The position numbers and the translations under genes are program-made. A stretch of DNA of 64,000 nucleotides from NCBI GenBank assembly GCA_041391925.1, contig JAWKNA010000007.1, forward strand, positions 186,001 through 250,000, in the 5' to 3' direction. Source of the DNA: JBPOFM01 sp041391925 (GTDB taxonomy: Bacteria; Bacteroidota; Bacteroidia; Flavobacteriales; Flavobacteriaceae). Shown here one piece after another: positions 8,987 to 18,427 of the stretch (its first letter is position 1; every line of letters begins with the position of its first letter). The notes beneath the pieces were generated by a model. The model saw only the letters and a list, made by a program, of their open reading frames with translations, searched no databases and had not been told where the DNA came from.

Positions 8987-9271
8987 ATGCTACAAATGGC
9001 ATCCATTACTGGTTTGTTAAGAACCATTTTAATCATTTTGTTGATATATTATGGCGTTAAAATATTAGCGCGTCTTTTTGCCCCTTATTTTGTTCAATAT
9101 ATGTCCAAAAAAATGCAGGAGCGTTTTGGGCAGCAATTTCAACAACACCAAAACTACAATGGTGGTAGTCGCCCAAATGAAGGAGAAACCATCATTGATA
9201 AAATGCCTCATCAACAAAAAACTTCCGATAAAAAGGTTGGTGAATACATCGATTACGAAGAAATTGATTAA
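8987..9271 (+). CDS. DUF4834 family small membrane protein
   Basis: Protein of 94 residues with one hydrophobic helix near the N-terminus (LLRTILIILLIYYGVKILARLF cut short here), an FxPYFVQY-like segment, a Gln-rich linker and an acidic end (GEYIDYEEID). This matches the DUF4834 family of Bacteroidota, of unknown function. It lies 30 bases upstream of the YfhO-like gene in the same direction, so the two are probably co-transcribed. Confidence 0.8.
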   Translation: MLQMASITGLLRTILIILLIYYGVKILARLFAPYFVQYMSKKMQERFGQQFQQHQNYNGGSRPNEGETIIDKMPHQQKTSDKKVGEYIDYEEID

Positions 9272-9301
9272 TTTTCCACATCAATTTTAGAAACCAGCTT
9301 C

Positions 9302-11707
9302 ATGCAATTATCGTTTAAAAACTTTCTACCACACATTCTGATGGTTTTCGGATTTGTGGTAGTGTCATTGTTGTATTTCAGTCCCGTTTTGAGTGGCAAG
9401 CAGATTTTCCAAAGTGATATCAAGCACTACATCGGTATGGCCAAACAGCAGAATGACTTTAGGGAAGCTACTGGCGAAGAAACCTATTGGACCAACAGTG
9501 CTTTTGGAGGGATGCCCACCTATCAATTAGGAGCACATTATCCGCATAATTACATTAAAAAATTAGATTCTGTTTTGCGTTTTTTACCACGACCATCGGA
9601 TTATCTATTTCTTTATTTTATAGGATTTTACATCTTATTACTTTCATTAAAAGTTGATTACAAATTGGCAGCTTTGGGAGCATTGGCATTTGGTTTTTCG
9701 ACCTATCTCATCATTATTCTTGGTGTTGGTCATAACAGTAAGGCGCATGCCATTGCCTATATGCCTCTCGTTTTGAGCGGTATTGTCCTCACATTCAGAC
9801 AAAAATATGTTGTTGGGTTTTTGCTCACAGCAATTGCCATGGCTCTGGAAATCAGTACGAATCATTTCCAAATGACCTATTATTTGATGTTGCTGGTCAT
9901 AGTTTTGGGAATTGCGTATTTGATTGATGCTTACAAAAAGAAACTGTTGCCGCATTATTTCAAATCAGTTGGTTTGATGGTTATTGCCGTAATACTCTCG
10001 GTTGGATTAAACGCCACAAATATTATGGCAACCCAAGAATATGTAAAAGAAAGTACGCGTGGCAAAAGTGAATTGACAATCAATGCTGATGGAACACCAA
10101 GGGAAGTGACCTCTGGTTTGAGCAAAGAATACATCACAGAATACAGCTACGGAATTTTAGAAACTTTCAACTTGTTTATTCCAAGGTTTTTGGGAGGAGG
10201 AAGCTATGAAGATGTTGGCAAGGATTCCGCGACCTATAAAGCATATATTGCAATGGGAGCAACGCCTGTGCAGGCACTTCAGGAAGCAAAACAAACACCA
10301 ACCTACTGGGGCGACCAAACGATTGTGGAAGCACCAGCTTATATTGGAGCTGTAGTATTGTTTCTATTTGTTTTTGCCCTCTTTTTGGTCAGGGGCCGTT
10401 TAAAGTGGTGGCTTGTTGGTGGCTCAATTTTATCATTGTTATTGTCCTATGGAAAAAATTTAGGGTTTTTAACCGATTTCTTTATTGATTATGTGCCATT
10501 GTATAACAAATTTAGGGCAGTAAGTTCCATCCAAGTTATTTTAGAGTTGTGCATTCCTCTACTGGCTATATTTGGATTGGTGCGTCTGTTCAATGATTTT
10601 GAATCGGAGGAAAAAAAGCTAAAAGCACTTAAATATTCAGCATTGATTACGGGAGGATTGGCTTTAGTCTTCCTTTTGTTTAAAACATCGTTATTCGATT
10701 TTGTAGGTGTCAATGATGGGTTTTACCGTCAAAACTATGGTCAAGCTTTTATTGATGCTGTAAAAGAAGATAGAAAAACGTTTTTTACTCAAGATACATT
10801 GCGAACCTTACTATTGGTTTTGATTGCTGCTGGAACAATTTATATGTTTCTAAAGAAAAAACTATCCGAAAAAGTGGTAATGATTGTATTTGCAGTATTG
10901 ATTTTGTTTGATTTGGTTGGAGTGGATAAACGTTATGTGAATAATGATAATTTTGTGCCATCTATCCAGGTAAACAAACCATATCAGCCCAATCAGGCCG
11001 ATTTGGAAATCATGAAAGACACCACCCATTTTCGAGTGTTTGATGTTGTGTCAAGAGAGCCAGGAAAGGCTGCTTATTATCATAATTCTTTATCAGGTTA
11101 CAGTGCAGCTAAACTGGAACGCTATGATGAATTGTTCGATTTTCATATTGCCAAAAACAATATCCACGTTCTCAATATGTTGAACACTAAATACATCATT
11201 GCTGATGATGATAAAGGTAATATTTTTACTTATGAAAATACGGATGCCAATGGAAATGCTTGGTTTGTCGGTAAAATAGAAAAATTGAATTCAGCCAATG
11301 AAGAAATCAAAGCTTTGGATAGTTTGGACACTAAATCAAAAGCAGTCACAACACAATCCATCCCAACCAAAAATTATTCTATTGATTCGTCTGCAACTAT
11401 CAACATATCAATTTATAAACCTAATTACTTAAAGTATAAGTCGAATAATATCTATGATGGCTTTGCTGTCTTTTCAGAAGTGTATTATGGACATGGGTGG
11501 AAATCTTTTATTGATGGAAAGCAAACGCCACATCATCGTGTAGATTATGTATTAAGAGGGATGGCAATTCCGAAAGGAGAACATACTATTGAGTTTAAAT
11601 TTGAACCTGAAGTCATTAAAACTGGAAGCTCCATAGCTTTGGCGAGTTCTATTTTGTTCGGATTATTGGTTCTTGGAGGATTATTTTTGGAGTTCAGGAA
11701 AAATTAA
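9302..11707 (+). CDS. YfhO-like polytopic membrane protein
   Basis: Protein of 801 residues with about a dozen hydrophobic segments in its first 560 residues, one C-terminal membrane helix near residues 780-798, and an extracytoplasmic domain between. YfhO-family proteins resemble GT-C glycosyltransferases that use lipid-linked sugars and, in Gram-positives, modify teichoic acids. An acidic pair near the first external loop (QSDIKHYIG) and the YWTNSAFGGMPTYQ segment are typical of the Bacteroidota members. The downstream glycosyltransferase and flippase suggest work on a surface glycan. The substrate is unknown. Confidence 0.8.
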   Translation: MQLSFKNFLPHILMVFGFVVVSLLYFSPVLSGKQIFQSDIKHYIGMAKQQNDFREATGEETYWTNSAFGGMPTYQLGAHYPHNYIKKLDSVLRFLPRPSDYLFLYFIGFYILLLSLKVDYKLAALGALAFGFSTYLIIILGVGHNSKAHAIAYMPLVLSGIVLTFRQKYVVGFLLTAIAMALEISTNHFQMTYYLMLLVIVLGIAYLIDAYKKKLLPHYFKSVGLMVIAVILSVGLNATNIMATQEYVKESTRGKSELTINADGTPREVTSGLSKEYITEYSYGILETFNLFIPRFLGGGSYEDVGKDSATYKAYIAMGATPVQALQEAKQTPTYWGDQTIVEAPAYIGAVVLFLFVFALFLVRGRLKWWLVGGSILSLLLSYGKNLGFLTDFFIDYVPLYNKFRAVSSIQVILELCIPLLAIFGLVRLFNDFESEEKKLKALKYSALITGGLALVFLLFKTSLFDFVGVNDGFYRQNYGQAFIDAVKEDRKTFFTQDTLRTLLLVLIAAGTIYMFLKKKLSEKVVMIVFAVLILFDLVGVDKRYVNNDNFVPSIQVNKPYQPNQADLEIMKDTTHFRVFDVVSREPGKAAYYHNSLSGYSAAKLERYDELFDFHIAKNNIHVLNMLNTKYIIADDDKGNIFTYENTDANGNAWFVGKIEKLNSANEEIKALDSLDTKSKAVTTQSIPTKNYSIDSSATINISIYKPNYLKYKSNNIYDGFAVFSEVYYGHGWKSFIDGKQTPHHRVDYVLRGMAIPKGEHTIEFKFEPEVIKTGSSIALASSILFGLLVLGGLFLEFRKN

Positions 11708-11769
11708 ATTCTCTAAAGAGACAAAATTCATACTAATTCAAAGTTTATAATTCTTTTCCGAATTCAATT

Positions 11770-13047
11770 ATGTCAAAAAAAGTACTCATCATCACTTATT
11801 ATTGGCCTCCAGCTGGAGGTCCTGGAGTGCAACGCTGGTTGAAGTTTGTTAAATATCTTCCAGACTTTGATGTGGAACCGATAGTTTACATACCCCAAAA
11901 TCCCAGTTATCCCATAATGGATTTGAGTTTAGAATCGGAAATTCCAAAAGAGGCTACCATTATTTGCCAACCGATTAAGGAGCCTTATAAGTTGGCAAGT
12001 TTTTTATCGCGAAAACACTCAAAATCCATCAGTTCAGGCGTCATCCCAATGAAAGGTAAGCAAACACTCGTTCAAAAGTTGATGTTGTATGTAAGAGGTA
12101 ATTATTTTATTCCTGATGCCAGAAAGGCTTGGGTGAATCCATCAGTTGATTTTCTATCTAATTATATCCAAAAAGAGCACATTAAAACCATCATAACTAC
12201 TGGCCCTCCGCATAGTTTGCATTTAATTGGAATGCAATTAAAAGAAAAAATAGGGGTGAAGTGGTTAGCTGATTTCCGTGATCCCTGGACTACCATTGGA
12301 TATCATAAACATCTCAAGCTGACTAAATCCTCAGCTCAAAAACATCGACATTTAGAGAAACAAGTTTTGGAAACGGCTGATTGTATTATTGTCACGAGTG
12401 AAAACACAAAGAAAGACTTTTCAATAAAAACCAATCAACCTATAAAACTAATTACCAATGGTTACGATGTTCAGCATGATCTAAAGGCTGAAAAAGATGA
12501 TGGCTTCACAATATCTCATATTGGCTCATTATTATCGGGACGAAACCCTCATAATCTTTGGAAGGTTCTGAAGGAATTGATTCAGGAAAATCCTGAATTC
12601 GGAAACCATTTTCAACTTCGATTGATTGGAGTGGTTAGTGAGGATGTACTAAAGGATATTCATTCTCATGGTTTGAAAAATCATGTCAATGTGGTTGGTT
12701 ACATCAGTCATGACGAAGCGTTGATGCATCAACGACAATCACAACTATTGTTACTCGTTGAAATTGATTCTGAAGAGACAAGAGCCATCGTCCCAGGAAA
12801 ATTGTTTGAATATATGATTTCAGAAACGCCAATACTTGCAATTGGCCCAAAACAAAGCGATGTAGAACAGATAATTGAATCAACAAATACTGGAAGCTAT
12901 TTTTATTATGACTCCAACGAAGATTTAAAATTGCAAATTTTGACGTATTTTAAAGCCTACAAACAGAATGAACTAAGCACACATCCAATCGGATTAAAAC
13001 AGTATAGCCGAAGAGAATTAACCAAAACCTTGTCAGAACTCATCTAA
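11770..13047 (+). CDS. Glycosyltransferase family 4 protein
   Basis: GT-B fold glycosyltransferase of 425 residues. The N-terminus KVLIITYYWPPAGGPGVQRW is the standard GT4 start with the donor-site glycine loop. The second Rossmann half begins near ISHIGSLLSGRNP, and the C-terminal VPGKLFEYMISETPILAIG is the usual nucleotide-sugar binding helix region with the E-x7-E-like spacing partly kept. It probably extends a surface polysaccharide in the cytoplasm. Its stop codon overlaps the next gene's start by one base (TAATG), indicating translational coupling to the flippase. Confidence 0.88.
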   Translation: MSKKVLIITYYWPPAGGPGVQRWLKFVKYLPDFDVEPIVYIPQNPSYPIMDLSLESEIPKEATIICQPIKEPYKLASFLSRKHSKSISSGVIPMKGKQTLVQKLMLYVRGNYFIPDARKAWVNPSVDFLSNYIQKEHIKTIITTGPPHSLHLIGMQLKEKIGVKWLADFRDPWTTIGYHKHLKLTKSSAQKHRHLEKQVLETADCIIVTSENTKKDFSIKTNQPIKLITNGYDVQHDLKAEKDDGFTISHIGSLLSGRNPHNLWKVLKELIQENPEFGNHFQLRLIGVVSEDVLKDIHSHGLKNHVNVVGYISHDEALMHQRQSQLLLLVEIDSEETRAIVPGKLFEYMISETPILAIGPKQSDVEQIIESTNTGSYFYYDSNEDLKLQILTYFKAYKQNELSTHPIGLKQYSRRELTKTLSELI

Positions 13048-14504
13048 TGGGAATTGTTGCCAGCCAATCCTTTAAAAATACAATCACCACCTATCTGGGC
13101 TTTGCGATAGGTGCCATCAACACTTTGTTTTTATACACTTATTTTATTTCGGATGTCTATTATGGTTTAATAGCATTCATACTTTCTACAGCCAACATCA
13201 TGACGCCTCTGATGGCTTTTGGGGTCAACAATACACTTGTAAAATTTTACTCCACCTTTAAAACGAAAAATTCCTTAAATAGTTTTTTGACTCTGATGTT
13301 GTTTTTGCCCTTATTATTAATAATTCCCATTGGTATTATTGGGATTTTCTCTTATGATATTATTGGGGAATTGCTATCGAAAAAAAACTCTATTGTAAAG
13401 GATTATGTTTGGTACATTTATGTGTCTGCGATTGCGATGGCATATTTTGAGGTGTTCTTTGCCTGGTCAAAAACCCAAATGCTGACAGTTTTTGGTAATT
13501 TCATGAAAGAAGTGTGGCATCGTGTTGGCGTGATGGTTTTGCTGTTTGCGGTGTATTTGAAATGGATTGATACAAATCAATTGATCATTGGGGTTGTGAT
13601 TTTTTACATCCTTCGAATGATTGTGATGATGTTCTATGCATTCAGTGTGCGATTACCGGTATTTCGTTTTAATAGAATTGAAAATATAAGTTCTGTTTTA
13701 AAGTACTCCTCACTCATTATTATTGCAGGCTCCATAGCGACCATTATTTTGGATATTGATTCCTTTATGTTAGGATTGTATATTCCTATTGAAAAAGTGG
13801 CATATTATGGCGTTGCTATTTACATTGCTACAGTTATTGCAGTTCCTTCTAGGGCGATGCAACAGATTTTGCAACCTTTGACTGCTAAATTTCTCAACGA
13901 AAAAAATAAAATCGCTTTAAAGGATTTATATATTCGAAGTTCACAGACCCTTTTTGTGATTGGTGGATTTATTTTTCTGTTAATTGTGTTGAACATCAAT
14001 GAGCTTTACCATCTAATCCCAAAGGAATTTAGTGGTGGATTGATAGTGGTTTTTTTGGTGAGTGTTGCCAAATTGTACGATAATCTCATGGGATGCAACA
14101 ATGTGGTGCTTTTCAACAGTGATTACTATCGTGTGGTATTACTTTTTGGAGTGATTTTGACAATTCTAACGGTGTTATTGAATATGCTGTTCATTCCAAA
14201 GTTCGGCATCAATGGTTCTGCATTTGCGACGTTTTTGGCGATTTCCATCTATAACACCATCAAAATCTACTTTGTGAAAAAGAAGTTTGATATGATGCCA
14301 TTTAATAAGGAAACTCTAAAAGTGTGTATTCTTTTAATGGTTTCTATAGCAGTTTTCTATTTTTGGGAGTTTCCATTCCATCCGATTGTAAACATAACTT
14401 TAAAAACATTATTGATGACCACATTTTATGTCTTGGTTATTTTAAAGTTGAATGTATCGGAGGATATTTCTGTAATGATTAAAAAATATTTGCGGATAAA
14501 ATAA
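13047..14504 (+). CDS. Wzx-like oligosaccharide flippase
   Basis: Membrane protein of 485 residues with about 12-14 hydrophobic helices, as in the MOP/MATE superfamily flippases that carry undecaprenyl-linked oligosaccharides across the inner membrane. The start GIVASQSFKNTITTYLGFAI with a short amphipathic lead into helix 1 is typical, and the second half repeats the pattern (NSDYYRVVLLFGVILTILT). It follows the glycosyltransferase with a one-base overlap. Together with YfhO they form a small surface-glycan unit, but no polymerase or further transferases are present here. Confidence 0.85.
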   Translation: MGIVASQSFKNTITTYLGFAIGAINTLFLYTYFISDVYYGLIAFILSTANIMTPLMAFGVNNTLVKFYSTFKTKNSLNSFLTLMLFLPLLLIIPIGIIGIFSYDIIGELLSKKNSIVKDYVWYIYVSAIAMAYFEVFFAWSKTQMLTVFGNFMKEVWHRVGVMVLLFAVYLKWIDTNQLIIGVVIFYILRMIVMMFYAFSVRLPVFRFNRIENISSVLKYSSLIIIAGSIATIILDIDSFMLGLYIPIEKVAYYGVAIYIATVIAVPSRAMQQILQPLTAKFLNEKNKIALKDLYIRSSQTLFVIGGFIFLLIVLNINELYHLIPKEFSGGLIVVFLVSVAKLYDNLMGCNNVVLFNSDYYRVVLLFGVILTILTVLLNMLFIPKFGINGSAFATFLAISIYNTIKIYFVKKKFDMMPFNKETLKVCILLMVSIAVFYFWEFPFHPIVNITLKTLLMTTFYVLVILKLNVSEDISVMIKKYLRIK

Positions 14505-14524
14505 GGCTTATATTCTATAAAAGG

Positions 14525-14568
14525 AAAACCCTGCAAGGTGCTTTGAGGCATACTTCATGCAGGGATTT
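14525..14568. terminator. Hairpin between the flippase gene and a convergent secreted protein gene
   Basis: AAAACCCTGCA (14525-14535) and TGCAGGGATTT (14558-14568) pair across a 22-base loop that can itself pair partly. On the minus strand the hairpin is followed by TTTTCCTTTT, so it best serves the leftward gene and may also stop the glycan operon. Confidence 0.5.
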
Positions 14569-14602
14569 CCAACTAACCAACCAAAATTTTTAAATATGTA
14601 TA

Positions 14603-15793
14603 TCAATTTCCTCTTCTCGAAGTGGAACGCGAATTTGACTGTTTTTTCGGAGTTCCGGAATTACTTCTTTGAGTTGTATTTCGTTGTTGTTGCTTTGTAT
14701 TAGATATACGAGTATTAGAGGTGTTCGGTTTTCTATTTGGCAAACTTTTAACAGAGGACGTACTTCTAGCTACAGCTGCAGTATTTCTATTAACATTTTG
14801 TCTTTGAGAAGATTGTGTGCTTCTACTTAGTGAATTGTTGCGTTGTGTGGTTGCGCGAACGTTTCTTTGAGGCGTTGTTGCTCTTTGCTCTTGGTTTGCT
14901 CTTGATGAACCCACACGATTTTCATTGGTTCTCACAGTTTGGTTTGCTCTTGTGGCATTTGTTGCTCTTACATTATTAGTTCTATTGGCACTTGCAGAAC
15001 TGGAGCGGGCTGTTTCTGTTCTTCTCACATTATTGGCTGCAACGGCTGTAGTGCTTCTTGTTGGGGTTGCCTCTTGACGGTATCTATCACTTGCTCTAGT
15101 TGTTGCTACTACACTACCACGACGCCCTGTTGAATTCCTTGTACTTCTGTAAGTGTAACGAACAGGTTCTCTATAATTGTTCGTGTAAGGTCTGTAATAG
15201 TGATAACGGACAGGAGTGTAATATTGTCTGTAAGGTTTTGCATAAACAATGCAGAAACTTGGGGCAGGTATGGTATAATACACATGCCAAGGTCTATACA
15301 CATAAACACGGTTATAAGCATTGATATAACCTGTGCAATGCGTAAAGGTGTGGTAGCTGTTATAATATACATGCAAACCGCCTACACGAGCTACACGGCC
15401 ATAATCAGTATAATTTATGTCTACATTTCCAATTTGTGTCACACGGCCATAAAAATCGTAATAGATGGGTGTATTTTCAATTTGGATGATAGCTCCGAAA
15501 TCATCATACTGCACATAAGGACTATAATCATAACCATTATTGAAACTGAAGGATACATTTGGAGTATTGATGGAGACATTTACATCTGGACCATAATTCG
15601 GCACGTAAAAGTCGAACTGACCGTCGGGGAATACAGAAAACTCAATACCACCTTCGGTAAAGATGAAGGAGTTGCCATAGCCACGAGTAACGTGGTCTAG
15701 TGATGAATTATCTTCAATTGCGTTGGTGGTTTTTGCGCTTACTGTGGCTCCGACAAGGAACACTGCAGTAAAAACTAAAGCTAATTTTTTCAT
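14603..15793 (-). CDS. Secreted protein with GRV-type repeats and a basic Ser/Thr/Arg/Asn-rich tail (paralogue A)
   Basis: Not a family I can name. From the start at 15793 the protein has 396 residues: a signal peptide (KKLALVFTAVFLVGATVSA), a conserved block EGGIEFSVFPDGQFDFY, then short beta-like repeats of the form YGRV-x-(Q/R)-(I/V)-G (residues about 115-160), a Tyr-rich stretch, and about 180 residues of low complexity made mostly of Ser, Thr, Arg, Asn and Gln. The shorter protein at 20157-20840 shares the first two parts. The start at 15793 is preferred because a sigma-54-like promoter at 15829-15846 would put the transcript start near 15818, ruling out the in-frame ATG at 15817. Confidence 0.75.
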   Translation of the reverse strand: MKKLALVFTAVFLVGATVSAKTTNAIEDNSSLDHVTRGYGNSFIFTEGGIEFSVFPDGQFDFYVPNYGPDVNVSINTPNVSFSFNNGYDYSPYVQYDDFGAIIQIENTPIYYDFYGRVTQIGNVDINYTDYGRVARVGGLHVYYNSYHTFTHCTGYINAYNRVYVYRPWHVYYTIPAPSFCIVYAKPYRQYYTPVRYHYYRPYTNNYREPVRYTYRSTRNSTGRRGSVVATTRASDRYRQEATPTRSTTAVAANNVRRTETARSSSASANRTNNVRATNATRANQTVRTNENRVGSSRANQEQRATTPQRNVRATTQRNNSLSRSTQSSQRQNVNRNTAAVARSTSSVKSLPNRKPNTSNTRISNTKQQQRNTTQRSNSGTPKKQSNSRSTSRRGN

Positions 15794-15828
15794 GAGTGTT
15801 TGTTTTAGGTTAAACATGTTTTATGGTA

Positions 15829-15846
15829 TTCAAACAGTGTGCCAAA
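15829..15846 (-). promoter_or_regulatory. Sigma-54-like promoter of paralogue A
   Basis: On the minus strand the 18 bases read TTTGGCACACTGTTTGAA. The TGGCAC block (-24) and TTGA block (-12) have GG and GA separated by 10 bases, the required sigma-54 spacing; the -12 dinucleotide is GA instead of the canonical GC. Paralogue B has a matching element, sharing the first ten bases. Confidence 0.55.
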
Positions 15847-16033
15847 GTTTATTTTTATTATGTTTGGTAGATACATGATATTGAGAATGGCTGGAATTAG
15901 GATGTTTTGGTGAGTGTGATGAATGGAGATTTTTTATAAGGGAGAGTGTATGCCTACATTACGGAAGGTTGTGGACATAGTCTGAATTGTTAGCGGATAA
16001 ACTATAGGTTGCATGAGGTGTTAAACTAGGTTG

Positions 16034-17224
16034 TTATTTTAATGCTTCATCCACGAATGTGGAATCATACTTTGCAAAAACGTCCAATAGCTTTGGAATA
16101 TAGTCTTTCCACAGTGGATAAGTGTCTCGATTTTTTTCATAGTTTAGAATTGCTTCTTCTAGTTGGGGTAAAAAGATGAAATGTTCAGTTTCTGTATGAT
16201 AAATACGTAGTCTTTTTTCTCTTTCATAATCTTTTTGAATCGCTGCTATTCTTATTTCTCCTAACCTTACAAAACTTTCAATCACATACGTATACCAATT
16301 ACCGACGCCTTTGGAGGCCATTTTTTCTTTTAAGCTTTCTGTAAATAGATTCGATGAAGCTTCAATTTGCTCTCTGTATATTTCTAATGAGGAATTTACG
16401 AAGGAATGGCTAAATTCATGGATTGTAAGGAATCTAGCGGTGGGTTCATAATTAAATCCATACGAATTGTATAAGCCTGAGTTATCAATAGGTACTTTTA
16501 CATAAGGGCTCATTAGTTCATAAACGGTTTTTTTGCCATCAGTCTCAACCGTAGCACTGATACCTCTACCTTCATGTTCTTCGATGGGCCATATTTCCAT
16601 GGGACTTATCAGTGCAACATACTTATAACGTTGTTCTCCATAATAGGTTTGCATGGCATTGGTAAAATCGGATGGGATAATTTCCTTTAGTTCATTGATG
16701 GCACCCATATAAAAACTATTGTGTTTCTTAAAAAAGCTTTCAACATCTTGGTCAACATAGAATTGATATAGCACGTCCAAATAATTGGAAATGATATGTT
16801 TCAATTCCATCTTCTTTTGAGAATCTATGGGTAAATTTGATAATTTAAAGGTTTCAGACTTTTGATGTTGATTAAATTCAGGTAGCTGCAGTAATATGGG
16901 CATCATAATATCATTGCCATAACCATAACTCACTAAAGTGTCACAAAACCTTGCGGTCAGCTTGGCAAATTCCGAAGTGTCATCGGTGTCAAATGTATCA
17001 AGGGCCAATTTTACAACGGGTTGATACTGCTGGCAAGTTTCAAGTTTGTAATGTTCCCATTGTACATTTGTCTTTCTGTGCTTAACTGCAAGCAATTCAG
17101 CAAGGAAATAGGTTTCTGTATTTTGATTATAAGTGGCCTCAAAATTGAAGGTTTGTTTTTTAGCAGTTTTACACGAAAAGAGAACTACAAGTGCTACTAT
17201 AGAAATAATCAGTTTTTGATTCAT
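16034..17224 (-). CDS. DUF4932-like lipoprotein with an HExxH motif
   Basis: Lipoprotein of 396 residues: the signal peptide IISIVALVVLFSCK ends at Cys18, a good lipobox. The motif HEFSH at residues 269-273 fits the zinc-metallopeptidase signature HExxH. A Glu-rich helix follows (LEIYREQIEASSNLF), which may hold the third ligand. The pattern resembles the DUF4932 family of Bacteroidota, whose substrate is unknown. I infer a periplasmic or outer-membrane-anchored peptidase. No terminator is seen after its stop, and about 240 bases separate it from the next leftward gene. Confidence 0.65.
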   Translation of the reverse strand: MNQKLIISIVALVVLFSCKTAKKQTFNFEATYNQNTETYFLAELLAVKHRKTNVQWEHYKLETCQQYQPVVKLALDTFDTDDTSEFAKLTARFCDTLVSYGYGNDIMMPILLQLPEFNQHQKSETFKLSNLPIDSQKKMELKHIISNYLDVLYQFYVDQDVESFFKKHNSFYMGAINELKEIIPSDFTNAMQTYYGEQRYKYVALISPMEIWPIEEHEGRGISATVETDGKKTVYELMSPYVKVPIDNSGLYNSYGFNYEPTARFLTIHEFSHSFVNSSLEIYREQIEASSNLFTESLKEKMASKGVGNWYTYVIESFVRLGEIRIAAIQKDYEREKRLRIYHTETEHFIFLPQLEEAILNYEKNRDTYPLWKDYIPKLLDVFAKYDSTFVDEALK

Positions 17225-17605
17225 GAGTACAGATGATATTTAATCTAAAGAAGAATAAATAATTAAAATGTTACAAATAATTGGCTATATAATGATATTC
17301 ATTAGTATCTTAATAACTAATACAATTATTAGCCTCAATGATTCAACTTTAATGTACGCATTAAGTCATCACTTTTTTTTTAAGAATGCTTAAATATACT
17401 TTTATTACATAATATAGTTTTCTCCGATAGCTATATTGCATACCATAACAAGGGTTTTAAGTTGATGTAAGTGGATATAGGTTATCTAAAGCGAGAAGTC
17501 AATAACTATTAAAGTTTAGTTAAATAGTTATAAGTAAATAAGTTATGATTTGATTAAATAAGTAAATTTAAATAGTATTCCATTAGACAAAAAATAAGTT
17601 TTCCT
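17225..17605. other. Intergenic region between divergent genes, no gene seen
   Basis: This 381-base divergent gap is very AT-rich and has no open frame worth calling. Its right part (17515-17585) holds several loose copies of AAATAAGT. No exact promoter consensus was found, although both flanking genes must start from here. Confidence 0.5.
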
Positions 17606-18289
17606 ATGTTTCGTAACTATTTTCTTTTATTTATCTCATGCTTTGGTTTATTATTTTTATTGCAATGTAAGGAGCACACGAGCCAGTCAGTAAATGAGAT
17701 TACTACTTCTCAACCAAGCAAAGGTGTTGTGGGTGGCCCTTTTGAGAACAGGGACTTTTTTTTCATTGGAATGCCAAGACCTATTCAATCGATAGATACA
17801 AGTGCAGGCTGGAGCCAAAAAGGGCAAAAATTGCTAATAAAGGGAACCATTTACAAACGTGATGGTGTAACACCTGCTCCCAATGTTATCTTATATTATT
17901 ACCATACAGATGTAAACGGTCTATATTCTGATAAGCCAGATTTGGATAGAAGAGTAGTGCGACACGGCTATATTAGGGGTTGGGTACAGTCCGATGTCAA
18001 TGGGAAGTACTCCATTTATACCGCGCGTCCTGCTCCTTACCCTAACAGTGACCAACCTGCTCATATTCATCCAGCCATCAAAGAACCAACAATCAACATT
18101 CCCTACTATATCGATGAATTTGTTTTTGACGATGATGCTTTTTTGACTAATGCCAAACGAAAAGACATGGAGGATAGAGGAGGAAACGGAATCCTAAAAG
18201 TGAAGAAAGATAGTTATTTACAAATAGCTGAGCATGACATAATCTTGGGCATGAACATCCCCAATTATCCAGAATCAGAAAAAGATTAA
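17606..18289 (+). CDS. Envelope-anchored intradiol ring-cleavage dioxygenase-like protein
   Basis: Protein of 227 residues with a lipoprotein signal (FGLLFLLQCK, Cys21), followed by the beta-sandwich of the intradiol dioxygenase family. The four non-haem Fe(III) ligands can be placed: Tyr107 in NGLYSD, Tyr145 in APYPNSD and His153/His155 in PAHIHP. The segment GTIYKRDGVTPAPNVILYYY is the standard first strand pair. Classical members open catechol or protocatechuate in the cytoplasm as part of beta-ketoadipate pathways. This one is predicted to face the periplasm or cell surface and has no catabolic neighbours, so the real substrate is unknown. Confidence 0.8.
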   Translation: MFRNYFLLFISCFGLLFLLQCKEHTSQSVNEITTSQPSKGVVGGPFENRDFFFIGMPRPIQSIDTSAGWSQKGQKLLIKGTIYKRDGVTPAPNVILYYYHTDVNGLYSDKPDLDRRVVRHGYIRGWVQSDVNGKYSIYTARPAPYPNSDQPAHIHPAIKEPTINIPYYIDEFVFDDDAFLTNAKRKDMEDRGGNGILKVKKDSYLQIAEHDIILGMNIPNYPESEKD

Positions 18290-18427
18290 TGGCCTTACTG
18301 ATTTTAAAAATGGATTGGGTATTCAAAAGCGTAGATTCCATTTAATTTATCTGTTCATAGTGAAGGTATTGCAAAAAAAAGTATATTTAACTGTCTAACA
18401 AATAGCTAAATTAATACCATTAACTAA

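Noticed and set aside
14939..15700. Several overlapping open frames opposite the secreted paralogue A
   Set aside because: They are frames opened by the low-complexity Ser/Thr/Arg coding sequence on the other strand, without signals of their own.
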